From NCBI GenBank assembly GCA_016928835.1, contig JAFGJW010000006.1, positions 264,731-328,730 of the forward strand: 64,000 nt of DNA, written 5' to 3'. This document shows, one piece after another, positions 35,358-44,498 of this stretch. Source of the DNA: Candidatus Woesearchaeota archaeon. Lineage in GTDB: Archaea > Nanobdellota > Nanobdellia > Woesearchaeales > GW2011-AR15. A program made the position numbers and the translations under genes. The stretch's first letter is position 1; the number at the start of each line of letters is the position of its first letter. Below the pieces are notes generated by a model. That model was not told where the DNA came from, made no database searches, and was given only the letters and a program-made list of their open reading frames with translations.

Positions 35358-36248
35358 ATGGAGATAATATTTTTAGGAACAAGCTGCATGGTGCCAACTG
35401 AAGAGCGAAATCACAGCTCCTTTTTAATAGAATATAATGGAGAGTATTTAATGTTTGATTGCGGCGAGGGCACGCAAAGGCAGCTTAAGGCGGCAAAGAT
35501 TAAGCCGGGGAAATTGTCAAAGATCTTCATTACACACTGGCATGGGGATCACGTTCTGGGACTTCCAGGATTGATGCAGAGCCTTGCATTCTCAGAGTAT
35601 GAAAAAACGCTGGAGATTTATGTCCCAAGAAACACAAAGAAGTATTTTGACTACATGGTAAAGGCTTTTATACAGAACACAGTTGTGGACTATGCAGTAA
35701 CAGAGATTAAAGATGAAAAAGTCCTAGACACAAAGGGATACAGGATTGAAGCACTTGCGTTACATCATAGCATCGAATGCCTTGGATTTAGCTTCGTAGA
35801 AAAAGACAGGAGGAGAATCAATCTTCCGTTTGTCAAAAAACTGGGGATTCCGCAAGGACCTTTGCTCGGGAAGTTGCAGAACAATAAGGAGATATTGTGG
35901 AAGGGGAAAAAAGTATCTGCAAAAGATGCAACAAAAGTCGTGAAAGGCAAAAAGATAGCATATATTACAGACACATTATTATGCAGCAACTGCCATGAAC
36001 TCGCAAAAGACTCGGATGTTTTAATCTGTGATGCAACATACGCCTCAGATTTGGAGGAGAAAGCAAAAGAATATAAACACTTAACTGCGATGCATGCTGC
36101 ACAAATCGCTTCCCAAAACAAGGTTAGAAGATTGATTATAACACATTTCTCTCAAAGGTATAAAACAGCGGACAAGATTCTTGAAGAGGCGAAGAGTATC
36201 TTCCCAAACACAGTAGCAGCATACGATTTCATGAAAGTTAAATTATGA
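35358..36248 (+). CDS. rnz: Ribonuclease Z
   Basis: The metallo-beta-lactamase protein of 296 residues has the zinc motif THWHGDHVLGLPG, and further ligands are seen in ALHHSIECLG, ITDTLLC, CDATY and THFSQRY. An exosite-like region lies around residues 150-210. RNase Z trims the 3' trailer of pre-tRNA. It lies divergent from endA, another tRNA-processing gene. It overlaps the end of the convergent EamA gene by 6 bases. Confidence 0.96.
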   Translation: MEIIFLGTSCMVPTEERNHSSFLIEYNGEYLMFDCGEGTQRQLKAAKIKPGKLSKIFITHWHGDHVLGLPGLMQSLAFSEYEKTLEIYVPRNTKKYFDYMVKAFIQNTVVDYAVTEIKDEKVLDTKGYRIEALALHHSIECLGFSFVEKDRRRINLPFVKKLGIPQGPLLGKLQNNKEILWKGKKVSAKDATKVVKGKKIAYITDTLLCSNCHELAKDSDVLICDATYASDLEEKAKEYKHLTAMHAAQIASQNKVRRLIITHFSQRYKTADKILEEAKSIFPNTVAAYDFMKVKL

Positions 36249-37142
36249 TGAATTGAATATTAGACCAACGCCTTTTTTTATCCTTCTGAAGCCAATTAAC
36301 ATCATTACGCCCAAGACTATTAATGTTCCTCCAATTAACTGATGAGGCAAAGGCACTTCATTATAGAATAGGAAAGAATATACCACAACAACAAAAGGAA
36401 AGCTTGATCTTATGATTTGTACTTTGCCAACCCCGAGGTATCTATAGGAACTGTAAATTAAAAGCACTGCTATGACTTCAGAAAGAAAGGGCACGATTAA
36501 GATAATTGGGAGTGATGATAAAGAGACACTCTTAAGCTTAGAAGTGATTATCGAGTTAGCAAACAACATAAGAGTACTAATAAAGGTTGTAAGAAATGTG
36601 AATGGAACCAGTGGAAGCATTTGAATATACTTTTTTGAGATGAGTTGGCTTATTCCGTAACATGTGCTTCCAATAGCAATATATGTTATTTTCCACCCAA
36701 GATACTCAATTGGGGAAAATGTAATTAAAAGAACTCCGCCTAATGCAATAATTGTCCCAACAGCCTCAAAAATATTAAATTTTTCTTTCAAAAAAAGTAT
36801 ACTAAGAAATACCAGAACAATTGTACCAATCCTTCCAAGAAATGAACTAAGACTTGGCCCAATCAGATTAATTGAGTGAAACCAGCAGAGCATGCCAATC
36901 CCCACAAGTATGCCAATTGGCAGGATAATTCTTCCGGAATGTTTTAATGCTGGGATTACTTTTTTCTGCTCTTTTCTAACAAATAATAAGACGGAACAAG
37001 TTAGAAGAGAAGAGAGCGTCCAGAAAAAACTGGATGTTTCTGGACCATTGTTCTGTTGCACAATTTTTATGGCAACTGCACTGAGTGCAATAAAAAATAT
37101 TGCGATAGTAACAAAAAGATACCCTTTAAGTTTGTCATCCAT
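36243..37142 (-). CDS. EamA/DMT family transporter
   Basis: Ten hydrophobic helices in two similar halves (about 300 residues) are typical of the drug/metabolite transporter superfamily. LGRIGTIVLVFLSILFLKEK in the first half and FYNEVPLPHQLIGGTLIVLG in the second are the conserved halves' ends. Substrate unknown; relatives export metabolites or flip sugar-lipid precursors. Start is the ATG at 37142, since the earlier GTG at 37151 overlaps the B12/radical SAM gene that precedes it. Confidence 0.85.
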   Translation of the reverse strand: MDDKLKGYLFVTIAIFFIALSAVAIKIVQQNNGPETSSFFWTLSSLLTCSVLLFVRKEQKKVIPALKHSGRIILPIGILVGIGMLCWFHSINLIGPSLSSFLGRIGTIVLVFLSILFLKEKFNIFEAVGTIIALGGVLLITFSPIEYLGWKITYIAIGSTCYGISQLISKKYIQMLPLVPFTFLTTFISTLMLFANSIITSKLKSVSLSSLPIILIVPFLSEVIAVLLIYSSYRYLGVGKVQIIRSSFPFVVVVYSFLFYNEVPLPHQLIGGTLIVLGVMMLIGFRRIKKGVGLIFNSS

Positions 37143-37143
37143 T

Positions 37144-38622
37144 CTATACACTCAGAATTCTTTTTGTGACCTTTTCAAAGTGTTGGCCGTATATTGCTAG
37201 TTCAATCGCAATAGGCAAGGCCTTTGCTTTTGTTGCTGCTGTCTTAAATAAAAGCCACCAATATCTAAATCTTGATTTAGATAAAACTCCAATTTTCCAC
37301 AGACTCTTTATGAAAGCAAAAAAATCGGCTCTATTTATTTTACTTATTGCTGTTGGCTTATAGTTTCTAATAAAAATATTAATCCGTTTGTAGTAATCTG
37401 TTGATGAATAAATAGTCCTCAGTATTTTTTTATATCCCTCAATTAGTTTCTCTGTGTCCATCTTGGGTATAAAATTCAGACTTCCGTCTGTATTCTCACC
37501 AGTTGTCTCTTTTAGAAGGCGTCCCTCTGCTTTCAGCCTATGCCAAAGCCGAGTTTGCGGTGTTGCATTAAGCAGCCCCACCATTGCAGTAACTATACCA
37601 ACTTGCTGGATAAATCTTATTTGTCTATCAAAAATTGTTGTCTTGTCATTGTCAAAACCAACTATAAATCCGCCCATAACCTGCATGCCGTGCGCCTGTA
37701 TTGTTTTAACTGCTTCTGCTAAGTTAAGATTTGTGTTATGGTACTTACCGCACTCCTTCAACGAATCAATATCTGGTGTTTCTATCCCAAGAAAGACTTT
37801 ACAGAAATTAGCCGCACTCATCATGCGCATTAATCTCTCATCTTTAGCCAAATCTGCGGTTGCCTCTGTTAAGAACCTAAAAGGAAACTTATGCCGTTTC
37901 TGCCATAGTATAAGATGGGCAAGCATCTTCTTAACATGAAGCTTATTACCAATAAAGTTATCATCAACAAAAAAGATAGATTCTCTCCATCCTGCTTTGT
38001 ACAATGCTTCAAGCTCTTTTATTATCTGGCCGGGTGTTTTTATTCTTGGGATGCGACCATTCATAATAACAATATCACAAAATTCACAGTTGTGAGGACA
38101 GCCTCTAGAATACTGGACTGCCATTGTAGCGTAATTCTTCAAGTTGATTAAAGACCAGTCCGGCAAAGGCGTTTTGGTTATATCCGGCCTTTGTTTTGAT
38201 CTGTAAATACGCTTTGCTTTCCCATTAATAAAGTCATCCAGAAATTTAGGAAGCGTAGCTTCTGCCTCATTCAATACAAAGTGATCAGCTCCTGAAAAAT
38301 TCTCGCTCTGTGTTGTAAAAACAGGGCCGCCGGCGACAACTGTCTTATTGAAGTACTTGCACCTTTTAATTATCTCCTGTGCGTGAGTCTTTTGCACAAT
38401 CATTGCACTAATAAAAACCAAATCTGCCCACAAGATCTCCCGGTCTTCTAAGGCGCGAACATTGCAGTCAACCAATTTTTTGTTCCAATCGTGGGGGAGC
38501 AAAGAAGCAACCGTAAGCAAACCAAGCGGGGGCATAGATGCTTTTTTAGAAACAAATTTCAGCGCATAGTCAAAACTCCAAAAGGTATTTGGATACTTGG
38601 GATACACTAATAGAACTTTCAT
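37144..38622 (-). CDS. B12-binding domain/radical SAM protein (DUF4070 type)
   Basis: The 492-residue protein has an N-terminal cobalamin-binding-like domain (about 1-150), a radical SAM core with the cluster motif RGCPHNCEFCDIV near 177, and a C-terminal extension of about 120 residues with basic and hydrophobic stretches (DUF4070-like). The B12 site lacks the classical D-x-H-x2-G, as is common in this family. Relatives modify hopanoids, lipids or antibiotics, often by methylation of unactivated carbons. It precedes the EamA transporter on the same strand, with almost no gap. Substrate unknown. Confidence 0.8.
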   Translation of the reverse strand: MKVLLVYPKYPNTFWSFDYALKFVSKKASMPPLGLLTVASLLPHDWNKKLVDCNVRALEDREILWADLVFISAMIVQKTHAQEIIKRCKYFNKTVVAGGPVFTTQSENFSGADHFVLNEAEATLPKFLDDFINGKAKRIYRSKQRPDITKTPLPDWSLINLKNYATMAVQYSRGCPHNCEFCDIVIMNGRIPRIKTPGQIIKELEALYKAGWRESIFFVDDNFIGNKLHVKKMLAHLILWQKRHKFPFRFLTEATADLAKDERLMRMMSAANFCKVFLGIETPDIDSLKECGKYHNTNLNLAEAVKTIQAHGMQVMGGFIVGFDNDKTTIFDRQIRFIQQVGIVTAMVGLLNATPQTRLWHRLKAEGRLLKETTGENTDGSLNFIPKMDTEKLIEGYKKILRTIYSSTDYYKRINIFIRNYKPTAISKINRADFFAFIKSLWKIGVLSKSRFRYWWLLFKTAATKAKALPIAIELAIYGQHFEKVTKRILSV

Positions 38623-38643
38623 TAGTATTAGTTAAAAAGCAAT

Positions 38644-38883
38644 TTATTTAAAGTTTTGCAATCGCTCCTGTATTTTCTGGCTTCTAAGTTCTCTTATTGC
38701 GTCAGCAGCAATCCATCTGGCTGATTTTGATTGAATTTTTTTTATTTTTTCTGCTGTTTTTATTGCTTCTTTATTCAGGGCCACATTCCTTTTGCCTATT
38801 TGTCTCAAAGCCCAATTAACTGCTTTTTTTACAAAGTTTCTTTCATCTGTCGCTTCTCTCAAGATAATAGGAAAAGAGTCAAG
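38644..38883 (-). pseudogene. C-terminal remnant of an AlkD-like DNA alkylation repair gene
   Basis: About 78 codons match the C-terminus of the COG4912 DNA alkylation repair family: ATDERNFVKKAVNWALRQIG and SARWIAADAIRELRSQ. The N-terminal two thirds (HEAT-repeat body and catalytic region) are absent. Upstream on this strand the frame continues only into unrelated codons that overlap an alpha/beta hydrolase remnant. The break lies near 38881-38893. The preserved codons show no stop or frameshift, so the truncation may be recent. Confidence 0.8.
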
Positions 38884-38884
38884 A

Positions 38885-39085
38885 GAGACTCCTGTCCCCG
38901 TATTGTTTCTATATGGAAGGGATGATGAATTCTTTGGTTTAAGTGAGGAAACAGAAAAAATCATTCAAAAAGCACAATACACCAAATTGATAACCCCCCT
39001 ACTGGCTAATCACGATTGGGTATTATTCAGACCAGATGTCGCATGGGACCATATCCTTGCGTTTTTCCAGGAAAAAATAGCCTAA
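38885..39085 (+). pseudogene. C-terminal remnant of an alpha/beta hydrolase gene
   Basis: About 65 codons match the end of alpha/beta hydrolases: VPVLFLYGRDDEFFGLS with the acidic catalytic position, and LANHDWVLFRPDVAWDHILA with the catalytic histidine. The N-terminal part with the nucleophile is missing. The piece directly abuts the AlkD-like remnant in divergent orientation, and its stop overlaps the end of the orc1/cdc6 gene. It cannot encode a working enzyme. Confidence 0.75.
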
Positions 39086-40152
39086 TAGTCACTCAATTTA
39101 GCATCTCTTTCATATTTTATTATTGAGGTGGTGCCTTCTGGTCCGCCAAGCGTTTTTGTTACAGAGATAAACTTGCTCTTTGCCAGGAAATCGATTTTCC
39201 TTTGGAAAGTCCTATAAACTCCCTGCCCCCCGTTTTTTTTAAATATCTCGTACAGTTCACCACTTTTTTTTCCGGAATTTTTTTTAACTATGCTTAAAAT
39301 AAACCTTTCATCTTCTTTAAGCTCTGTACTTTTTTTAATATTGAAGTCAGAGAGCTTATTAAGGGCTGTTTTTACATGCTCTAATGTAATTTTTTTTGAT
39401 GCCTTGTCCTCTGCTGCATTCCCTGCTTCTCTTAATAAATACAAGCCCGCCCTAATATCCTTAAGTTCTGCGGTCTTTCTTGCTGCCAAGTTAAATCCAT
39501 CATCTTCCCATACACCATCAACAAAAGCGTATCTTAGCCTCTCTCTAAGGATCCCTTTTGTCTCCTCTGGCGAATATTCTTTGAATTCCAGGAACTCCAG
39601 CATAAGTCTTGATTTTAACCTATCCTCGAGTTCAAGCACCCAGGTCTTGTAATTTGTGATTAAGATTATTGTTTTTCTGTAAATTTCCTCTAATAAGGTG
39701 TAAAGAAAATCCTGCTCCTCTGCCTTATCAATTTCGTCAAAGCAGAATACTGCGGATTTTTTATTCAGTATTGTCGAAATTACTTTAAAGAGTTCGTCTG
39801 TTTTTTTATTATGCGTGAACCTATAGTCTAGTATTTCACATATCTCCATAGCTATTTTAAAAGAGGTGTTTTTCTGCCAGCAGTTAACATATATAGGGAT
39901 GATCTCATCGGTTTTTTCTTCAAGCTCTTTAAAAATATGTTTTACAGCAACAGTCTTTCCTATGCCCGGTGCACCATAGACCATAATGTTTTTTCCTGTG
40001 CGTCTTTGGAACAAAGGTTTAATACATAGGGCAATGTGTTTCTGCTCCTTTTCTCTGTATGGGATAAGCTTTGGGATAAAATCGTAATCAAGAGCAACAG
40101 CATCCCTAAACAGAGTTTCATCGCTTTTTAACATTTCATCAAAAATAGACAT
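39082..40152 (-). CDS. cdc6: Orc1/Cdc6 replication initiator
   Basis: The AAA+ protein of 356 residues has Walker A YGAPGIGKT, Walker B VFCFDEIDKA, a sensor I region LITNYKTW and a C-terminal winged-helix domain (about 270-356). It binds replication origins and loads MCM. The 117-base divergent gap upstream contains a CCAGTGG sequence resembling the core of origin-recognition boxes. A TATA-like TTTTTAAAC lies about 27 bases before the ATG on the minus strand. Confidence 0.93.
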   Translation of the reverse strand: MSIFDEMLKSDETLFRDAVALDYDFIPKLIPYREKEQKHIALCIKPLFQRRTGKNIMVYGAPGIGKTVAVKHIFKELEEKTDEIIPIYVNCWQKNTSFKIAMEICEILDYRFTHNKKTDELFKVISTILNKKSAVFCFDEIDKAEEQDFLYTLLEEIYRKTIILITNYKTWVLELEDRLKSRLMLEFLEFKEYSPEETKGILRERLRYAFVDGVWEDDGFNLAARKTAELKDIRAGLYLLREAGNAAEDKASKKITLEHVKTALNKLSDFNIKKSTELKEDERFILSIVKKNSGKKSGELYEIFKKNGGQGVYRTFQRKIDFLAKSKFISVTKTLGGPEGTTSIIKYERDAKLSDY

Positions 40153-40239
40153 AATATGTATAAAAAGAAAATTTTGTTTAAAAAGGTTTTTACTGCAGAT
40201 GTCCAGTGGCTTAATATATTTTTAAAAAGTCCGTTGTTT

Positions 40240-40248
40240 TTATAAATA
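40240..40248 (+). promoter_or_regulatory. TATA box for the nucleotidyltransferase-like gene
   Basis: A TTATAAATA element is centred about 26 bases before the ATG at 40270. This spacing predicts a leaderless transcript that begins at that ATG and is the reason to prefer it over the GTG at 40261. Confidence 0.5.
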
Positions 40249-40269
40249 AGTAAAATTCTCGTGCGTGAT

Positions 40270-40947
40270 ATGAGTGAACTCATAAACCAATTATTTGCAC
40301 AAAGACTAGATGAATTAGTAAGATATTACGAGGAGACAGGGATAGACTATATAATTTATGGCGCCCATGGGAGAAATGCTGTATTGGGTTTGGAACAGGA
40401 TCCGCATTCAAGTCTTGGACATATTGATATTGATGTTATGGTTTTTTCAAATCCCAATCAAGTACCAATAAAGCCAGAAAAGTGGGACCTTATGTATCCC
40501 AACATAGAGGTACATGGCCCCCTTAAAGAGATTATTTCAGTTGAACAAGGCAAAATGTTGCTGAGATATAGAGATATTACTGTAGAAATATCTCCAGAAG
40601 TATTTGAAGCATACCCTGTTGAATATTTCGGAGTAACAATAAATACCTTAAGACCCGAGACGCTTCTTTGTATACCTTATTTGTACGGGAGAAGACCTAA
40701 AGATAGAAAACAGATTAGACAATTAGAAAAGCTTATAGGCAAAGGATTTAGACAATTAACCTCAGAAGAAGAACAATACAAACCATTTATGGTCCTAGAT
40801 GAAGAAAGAAAAAAAAGATATCCCTTTGATCTTGTTGTCAAATTTTTAAGAGACCTTTATCATATTGTTGTTCCCTATAGGGCGAGGGTGTTTTTAAGCC
40901 CCTTGGTTCAAAAAACCAGGACAATACTAGGAATTTATCAGGTATAA
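40270..40947 (+). CDS. Nucleotidyltransferase-fold protein
   Basis: The 225-residue protein has a pattern of the minimal nucleotidyltransferase superfamily. IIYGAHGRNAVLG stands for the helix-glycine motif, GHIDIDVMVF for the metal-binding D-x-D, ITVEISPE for the third acidic strand, and LRPETLLCIPYLYGRRPKDR for a conserved late segment. Relatives modify antibiotics, tRNA or act in toxin systems. I do not recognise a specific family. The start at 40270 is chosen from TATA spacing. It is divergent from cdc6 and convergent with nreA. Confidence 0.6.
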   Translation: MSELINQLFAQRLDELVRYYEETGIDYIIYGAHGRNAVLGLEQDPHSSLGHIDIDVMVFSNPNQVPIKPEKWDLMYPNIEVHGPLKEIISVEQGKMLLRYRDITVEISPEVFEAYPVEYFGVTINTLRPETLLCIPYLYGRRPKDRKQIRQLEKLIGKGFRQLTSEEEQYKPFMVLDEERKKRYPFDLVVKFLRDLYHIVVPYRARVFLSPLVQKTRTILGIYQV

Positions 40948-40967
40948 AAGCTGCAAAAAAGACTTAT

Positions 40968-42162
40968 TTAATTCTTGATAAATGAAGTTAATTTTCTCTG
41001 CAGTTTTATATTTTTTAAAAGCACACTTGTCTCAAGGATTTTGTTTAGGTCAAAATTAAACTTCTTCTGTGCTAACACCTTAGCATATTTTAGCATTAGC
41101 TCTTTTGAGTCAAACTGCAAAGGTTTATTTTTCAAAGTATGTCTAACACTCTCGCGCACCACCCAAACACCTAAAGGTGCCCAATACTCTTCGCTTATAA
41201 ACCTTAATGCCAGAACAGATGCCTGTCTTTTTGTATTTTTTAGATATTCCAGTATAGCAAGTCTTGCGGCATAATACCCCCCAACAGTATTTGAAGCATA
41301 ATCTTTTCTTCCATTATAATTTTCAAAATCTGTTGAAGATTCTTTTGTTGCTATCATTGTCTCAAACAATTCATAAGACCAGACTTCTGGAAAAAATAAG
41401 ATTAAATAATAATTACCAAGATAGCCACCAAAATGTGCAATATATTTAAATTCTTGATAATTTTTAATTTCTGAAATTATCTGCTTCCCTAGAATGTCAT
41501 CTGTTGCTGTTATTGACCATCTTGTAGGTGTTATTTTTCTATTTATTCCTACCCCAAGATTTCCAACTGAGACTAATTTTGTGAGATAATGTTCATCATA
41601 TCCCTTTTTATAGAGATAAGACATTGCATCAACTGTTTTTAAGTCTGTCTCAGAAACAACTTTATCAACTGCTCTAGGTATTGCAGGATTTTCAGTTATC
41701 TTTGCTTTTTCTAACTTGACAGACGGACCGAAAGGAGTTACCTGCTGGTCATATGTCAATCGAAAACTGGGTTTTTTATTAAGGTTGATTTCAACAGGCT
41801 TTTCTGCTTGAGATACTTCTTTTGTTATCTCTATGAATTTTTCATCAAATGATTTTACATTTGATCTAAATCTGGAATTTATTAGAGAGCTTCTTATATC
41901 AATTAACTCCGGTATTTGACAATTTTGCTCTGCCCATTGCCTGGGGTTATCATGCTGCTCTGTAATATTCTCACTTGACAGTATGCCAACATTCACTCTT
42001 GGATAACCAACTCTCCCAATAAATATATTTGGTGAGGCTCCGAAGTAGTTTTTTTTTGAATTCCAAATTCAGTTTAGCCTGGGCATCAATTTTTTGCTGT
42101 ATGGGGCAGAAGCTTCTGCCGCACATGCCTCTGCCAGCACAGTGGATGCATCGAAGGTTCAT
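40968..42162 (-). pseudogene. nreA: NreA-family DNA repair gene with a one-base frameshift
   Basis: The N-terminal frame (from 42162) encodes CIHCAGRGMCGRSFCP, the zinc-binding start of NreA. After an A9 run at 42049-42057 (minus strand) the other frame continues as NYFGASPNIFIGRVGYPRVN and runs 340 residues to the stop. With A8 the two parts join without loss: EFKKNYFGASPN. The C-terminus QRKLTSFI is a PCNA-interacting motif. NreA acts with FEN1/PCNA-type repair after DNA damage. The rest shows no decay, so an assembly error or a slippage site is as likely as real inactivation. Confidence 0.85.
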
Positions 42163-42264
42163 ATCAACAACAAAAGAAATTGTAATTAAAAAGATATTGG
42201 GCAGAAATGTCCAGTGAAAAAGTATATAAAAGGTTATTCTATTAGAGATAATGGGGTGAATAAC

Positions 42265-42522
42265 ATGAAACTAAACATAAAAGCATTTGCATTGGCTTGT
42301 GGAGCTACTTTTGGCGCCTATATGTTCTTGCTTGGGATAGCTGCAGGCTTTGGGTGGGGAAATAAGGTTGTCGAAGTACTAGCATCAATGTATGTTGGAT
42401 TTGTGCCTGGTGTTGCCGGAGGATTAATCGGCGGCATCTGGGGATTTATTGACGGTGCAATTGGGGGGGCGATTTTTGCCTGGTTGTATAATTTGATATT
42501 GAAAAAATTAGAGAAAAAGTAA
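42265..42522 (+). CDS. Small glycine-rich membrane protein (holin-annotated archaeal family)
   Basis: The 85-residue protein has two or three hydrophobic segments rich in glycine and alanine (GVAGGLIGGIWGFIDGAIGG). Similar proteins are common in archaea and often carry the label bacteriophage holin, which describes topology rather than a proven role. The ATG at 42265 is preceded by GGGGTGA with a 7-base spacing, better than an upstream start. A TATA element (AGTATATAAAAGG near 42222) precedes it. Confidence 0.7.
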   Translation: MKLNIKAFALACGATFGAYMFLLGIAAGFGWGNKVVEVLASMYVGFVPGVAGGLIGGIWGFIDGAIGGAIFAWLYNLILKKLEKK

Positions 42523-42523
42523 T

Positions 42524-43471
42524 TTAGGAAAAGAACTCTTCACTAGTCAAAGTCAGTAACTCTGGTGACTGTTCAAGTATTTTTAGAATAACAGAAGCCA
42601 TTGGTGAAAGACACAAGTCCTTTAATTCATTAAGGGGATATCCGGTCCATTCTCTCTGCTGATCACCAGGAAGATGGGTCGGGAATCCTGCAGTATAAGT
42701 TAATGTTGTTCTTGAATTCTTAGGTATGTTCCCTCCTTTCATTAAAAAAGCAAAACAGAGGTATCTCTCTAATTCTCCATCAGTAGTTATCAAAAATTGG
42801 TCAACTGCTGCAAGCGGCTGAATCTTGTAAATAAAACCAATATCTTCCCATCCGGTTTCTTCGATAAATTCTAACCATGCTGTAGGTTCTGTGATATCAT
42901 CAAAATGGCCACCAGGAAAATTCCAAGATCCTGGAGCGAATTTACCCTGTCTTTTCCTAAGGTAGAGTTTGGGAGGATTAGTAAACCATCCTGTACTGTA
43001 AACAATACTAAAAAATGCAGGCACCATTACTGCAGCCAAGGTGGGTTTTGTTTTTCGCAATGTATCAACATCATCGCAAGATAAACCCCAATTAAGAAGT
43101 TCAGCTTCTGTAGGCGCATAATGATGGAGCTCTCTAAATCCTGCTTGTGGTTTGTAAAGCCTGTCTAAGTAAAAAGACATTCCAAACTCAACACAGAGCT
43201 CAAGTGGCCAGGACTTAGCGTGATTAAAAGGCCAAATACCGAGAAGATAGCGTGCTTCAATGAACTGAGATAAAAAACCACGCCTTTTTGTTTGAGTCAG
43301 TAGATGGCGTAATTGTCTCACAACTTCTTCCTCTTTTTTATTATATGCCTGCCCTCTCTGAAAGAATCTATATGCAATGGGCCCATTATAACTCGGCCTG
43401 GATTCTACATCCACATTATGTATCCCGAGAAAACTATCCGCATTATAACCACTTGGAGTATAGCTAACCAT
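42524..43471 (-). CDS. Nudix hydrolase domain protein
   Basis: The protein is 315 residues with a central Nudix fold (about 165-290). The box reads GGHFDD then EPTAWLEFIEETGW. Compared with G-x5-E-x7-REUxEExGU it is shortened by about two residues, and the arginine before the first glutamate is leucine; the metal-binding EExG is kept. Surrounding FAPGSWNFPGGH fits the family. The N-terminal 160 residues match nothing I know. It probably hydrolyses a nucleoside diphosphate derivative; the substrate is open. Confidence 0.75.
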   Translation of the reverse strand: MVSYTPSGYNADSFLGIHNVDVESRPSYNGPIAYRFFQRGQAYNKKEEEVVRQLRHLLTQTKRRGFLSQFIEARYLLGIWPFNHAKSWPLELCVEFGMSFYLDRLYKPQAGFRELHHYAPTEAELLNWGLSCDDVDTLRKTKPTLAAVMVPAFFSIVYSTGWFTNPPKLYLRKRQGKFAPGSWNFPGGHFDDITEPTAWLEFIEETGWEDIGFIYKIQPLAAVDQFLITTDGELERYLCFAFLMKGGNIPKNSRTTLTYTAGFPTHLPGDQQREWTGYPLNELKDLCLSPMASVILKILEQSPELLTLTSEEFFS

Positions 43472-43512
43472 ATTTTGGAAGAAGAAATAAGAGTTATATT
43501 AAAGGGTTGTCC

Positions 43513-44436
43513 TTAAAGCTTCTCTATAAGCATAGGAACAACCTGTTTTTTCCTTGACATCATTCCTGGTATGAAATCTGTTAGATTGTTTTTTATTCTT
43601 GTGTTGAATATTTTTGCAAAGGCGGCTGGATTCTTACTTACTATAATTAACTTTGTCCCTTCTTCAATTATGTCTGTCAGCATCAAGACAAGCGAGTGAT
43701 ATTTGTCTTTTTCTTTTATCTCTTCCATCTTTTTCTTAATCTCAATAACCCTTTTCTCAATTTCTCTTAAGTCTGGTGTCTCTACTTGACCTATGCCAAC
43801 TTTCTTACCATGAAAATCAAATTTTTTAAAATCATTGTAGATTATATGTTCTGCGGATTTTTCACTTATTTGAGATTTAGCTTTAAACATCTCCATTCCC
43901 AGTTGTTGATAATCAATATTAAGCTCTTTTGACAGCGTTCCAACTATCTCTCTATCTTTAGCAGCTGTCGTAGGAGATTTTAATATTACTGTATCAGATA
44001 ATATGGCGCATAATACCAGCGGTTTTAATTCATTAGATAATTTCAGTCCATGTCTCTCGAACAGGCAGTAAACAATACTGTTGCTTGAGCCCAAAGGCCG
44101 AGTAGTAATTTCAATTGGTTTTGTATTCTCAAAATTTATCTTGTGGTGATCAAGTATACCAACTACATTCTCAACTTCTGCACCAGCCACATATTGAGAT
44201 GTCTCATTGTGGTCAACCAGATAAAGCTGTTTTCCTTTAGCATCCTCTAAAATTGCAGGGAACTTGATGCCGAATTTGTTGAATATGAATTCTGATTCCG
44301 AGTTAGGCTTGCCTGACATTCTTGCTTCATAAATATCTGTTTTGTCCCTCTTATTCAGGAAATCTGCCATTGTGATTGCACATACAATTGTGTCTGTATC
44401 TGGATTTTTGTGACCCACCACATATATCTTTCCCAT
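43513..44436 (-). CDS. ppaC: Manganese-dependent inorganic pyrophosphatase (DHH family)
   Basis: The 307-residue protein has GHKNPDTDTIV, LVDHNETSQ, ILDHHKINF (the DHH motif), and ILSDTVILKSPTTAAKD, with the C-terminal DHHA2 domain ending in GMMSRKKQVVP. It splits pyrophosphate to drive biosynthesis. The ATG at 44436 has GGTGA 6 bases upstream; an ATG at 44448 overlaps that site. Length matches type II pyrophosphatases (about 309). Confidence 0.95.
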   Translation of the reverse strand: MGKIYVVGHKNPDTDTIVCAITMADFLNKRDKTDIYEARMSGKPNSESEFIFNKFGIKFPAILEDAKGKQLYLVDHNETSQYVAGAEVENVVGILDHHKINFENTKPIEITTRPLGSSNSIVYCLFERHGLKLSNELKPLVLCAILSDTVILKSPTTAAKDREIVGTLSKELNIDYQQLGMEMFKAKSQISEKSAEHIIYNDFKKFDFHGKKVGIGQVETPDLREIEKRVIEIKKKMEEIKEKDKYHSLVLMLTDIIEEGTKLIIVSKNPAAFAKIFNTRIKNNLTDFIPGMMSRKKQVVPMLIEKL

Positions 44437-44498
44437 ATGCTTCACCATGATAAGAAGAAAATCATTATAATAAAAAGCTTATTGTTTTTAAACCCAGA

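Noticed and set aside
38792..38884. Extension of the hydrolase remnant to an upstream ATG, as a whole small gene
   Set aside because: Those codons are the antisense of conserved AlkD residues, so they cannot be an original N-terminus of the hydrolase.
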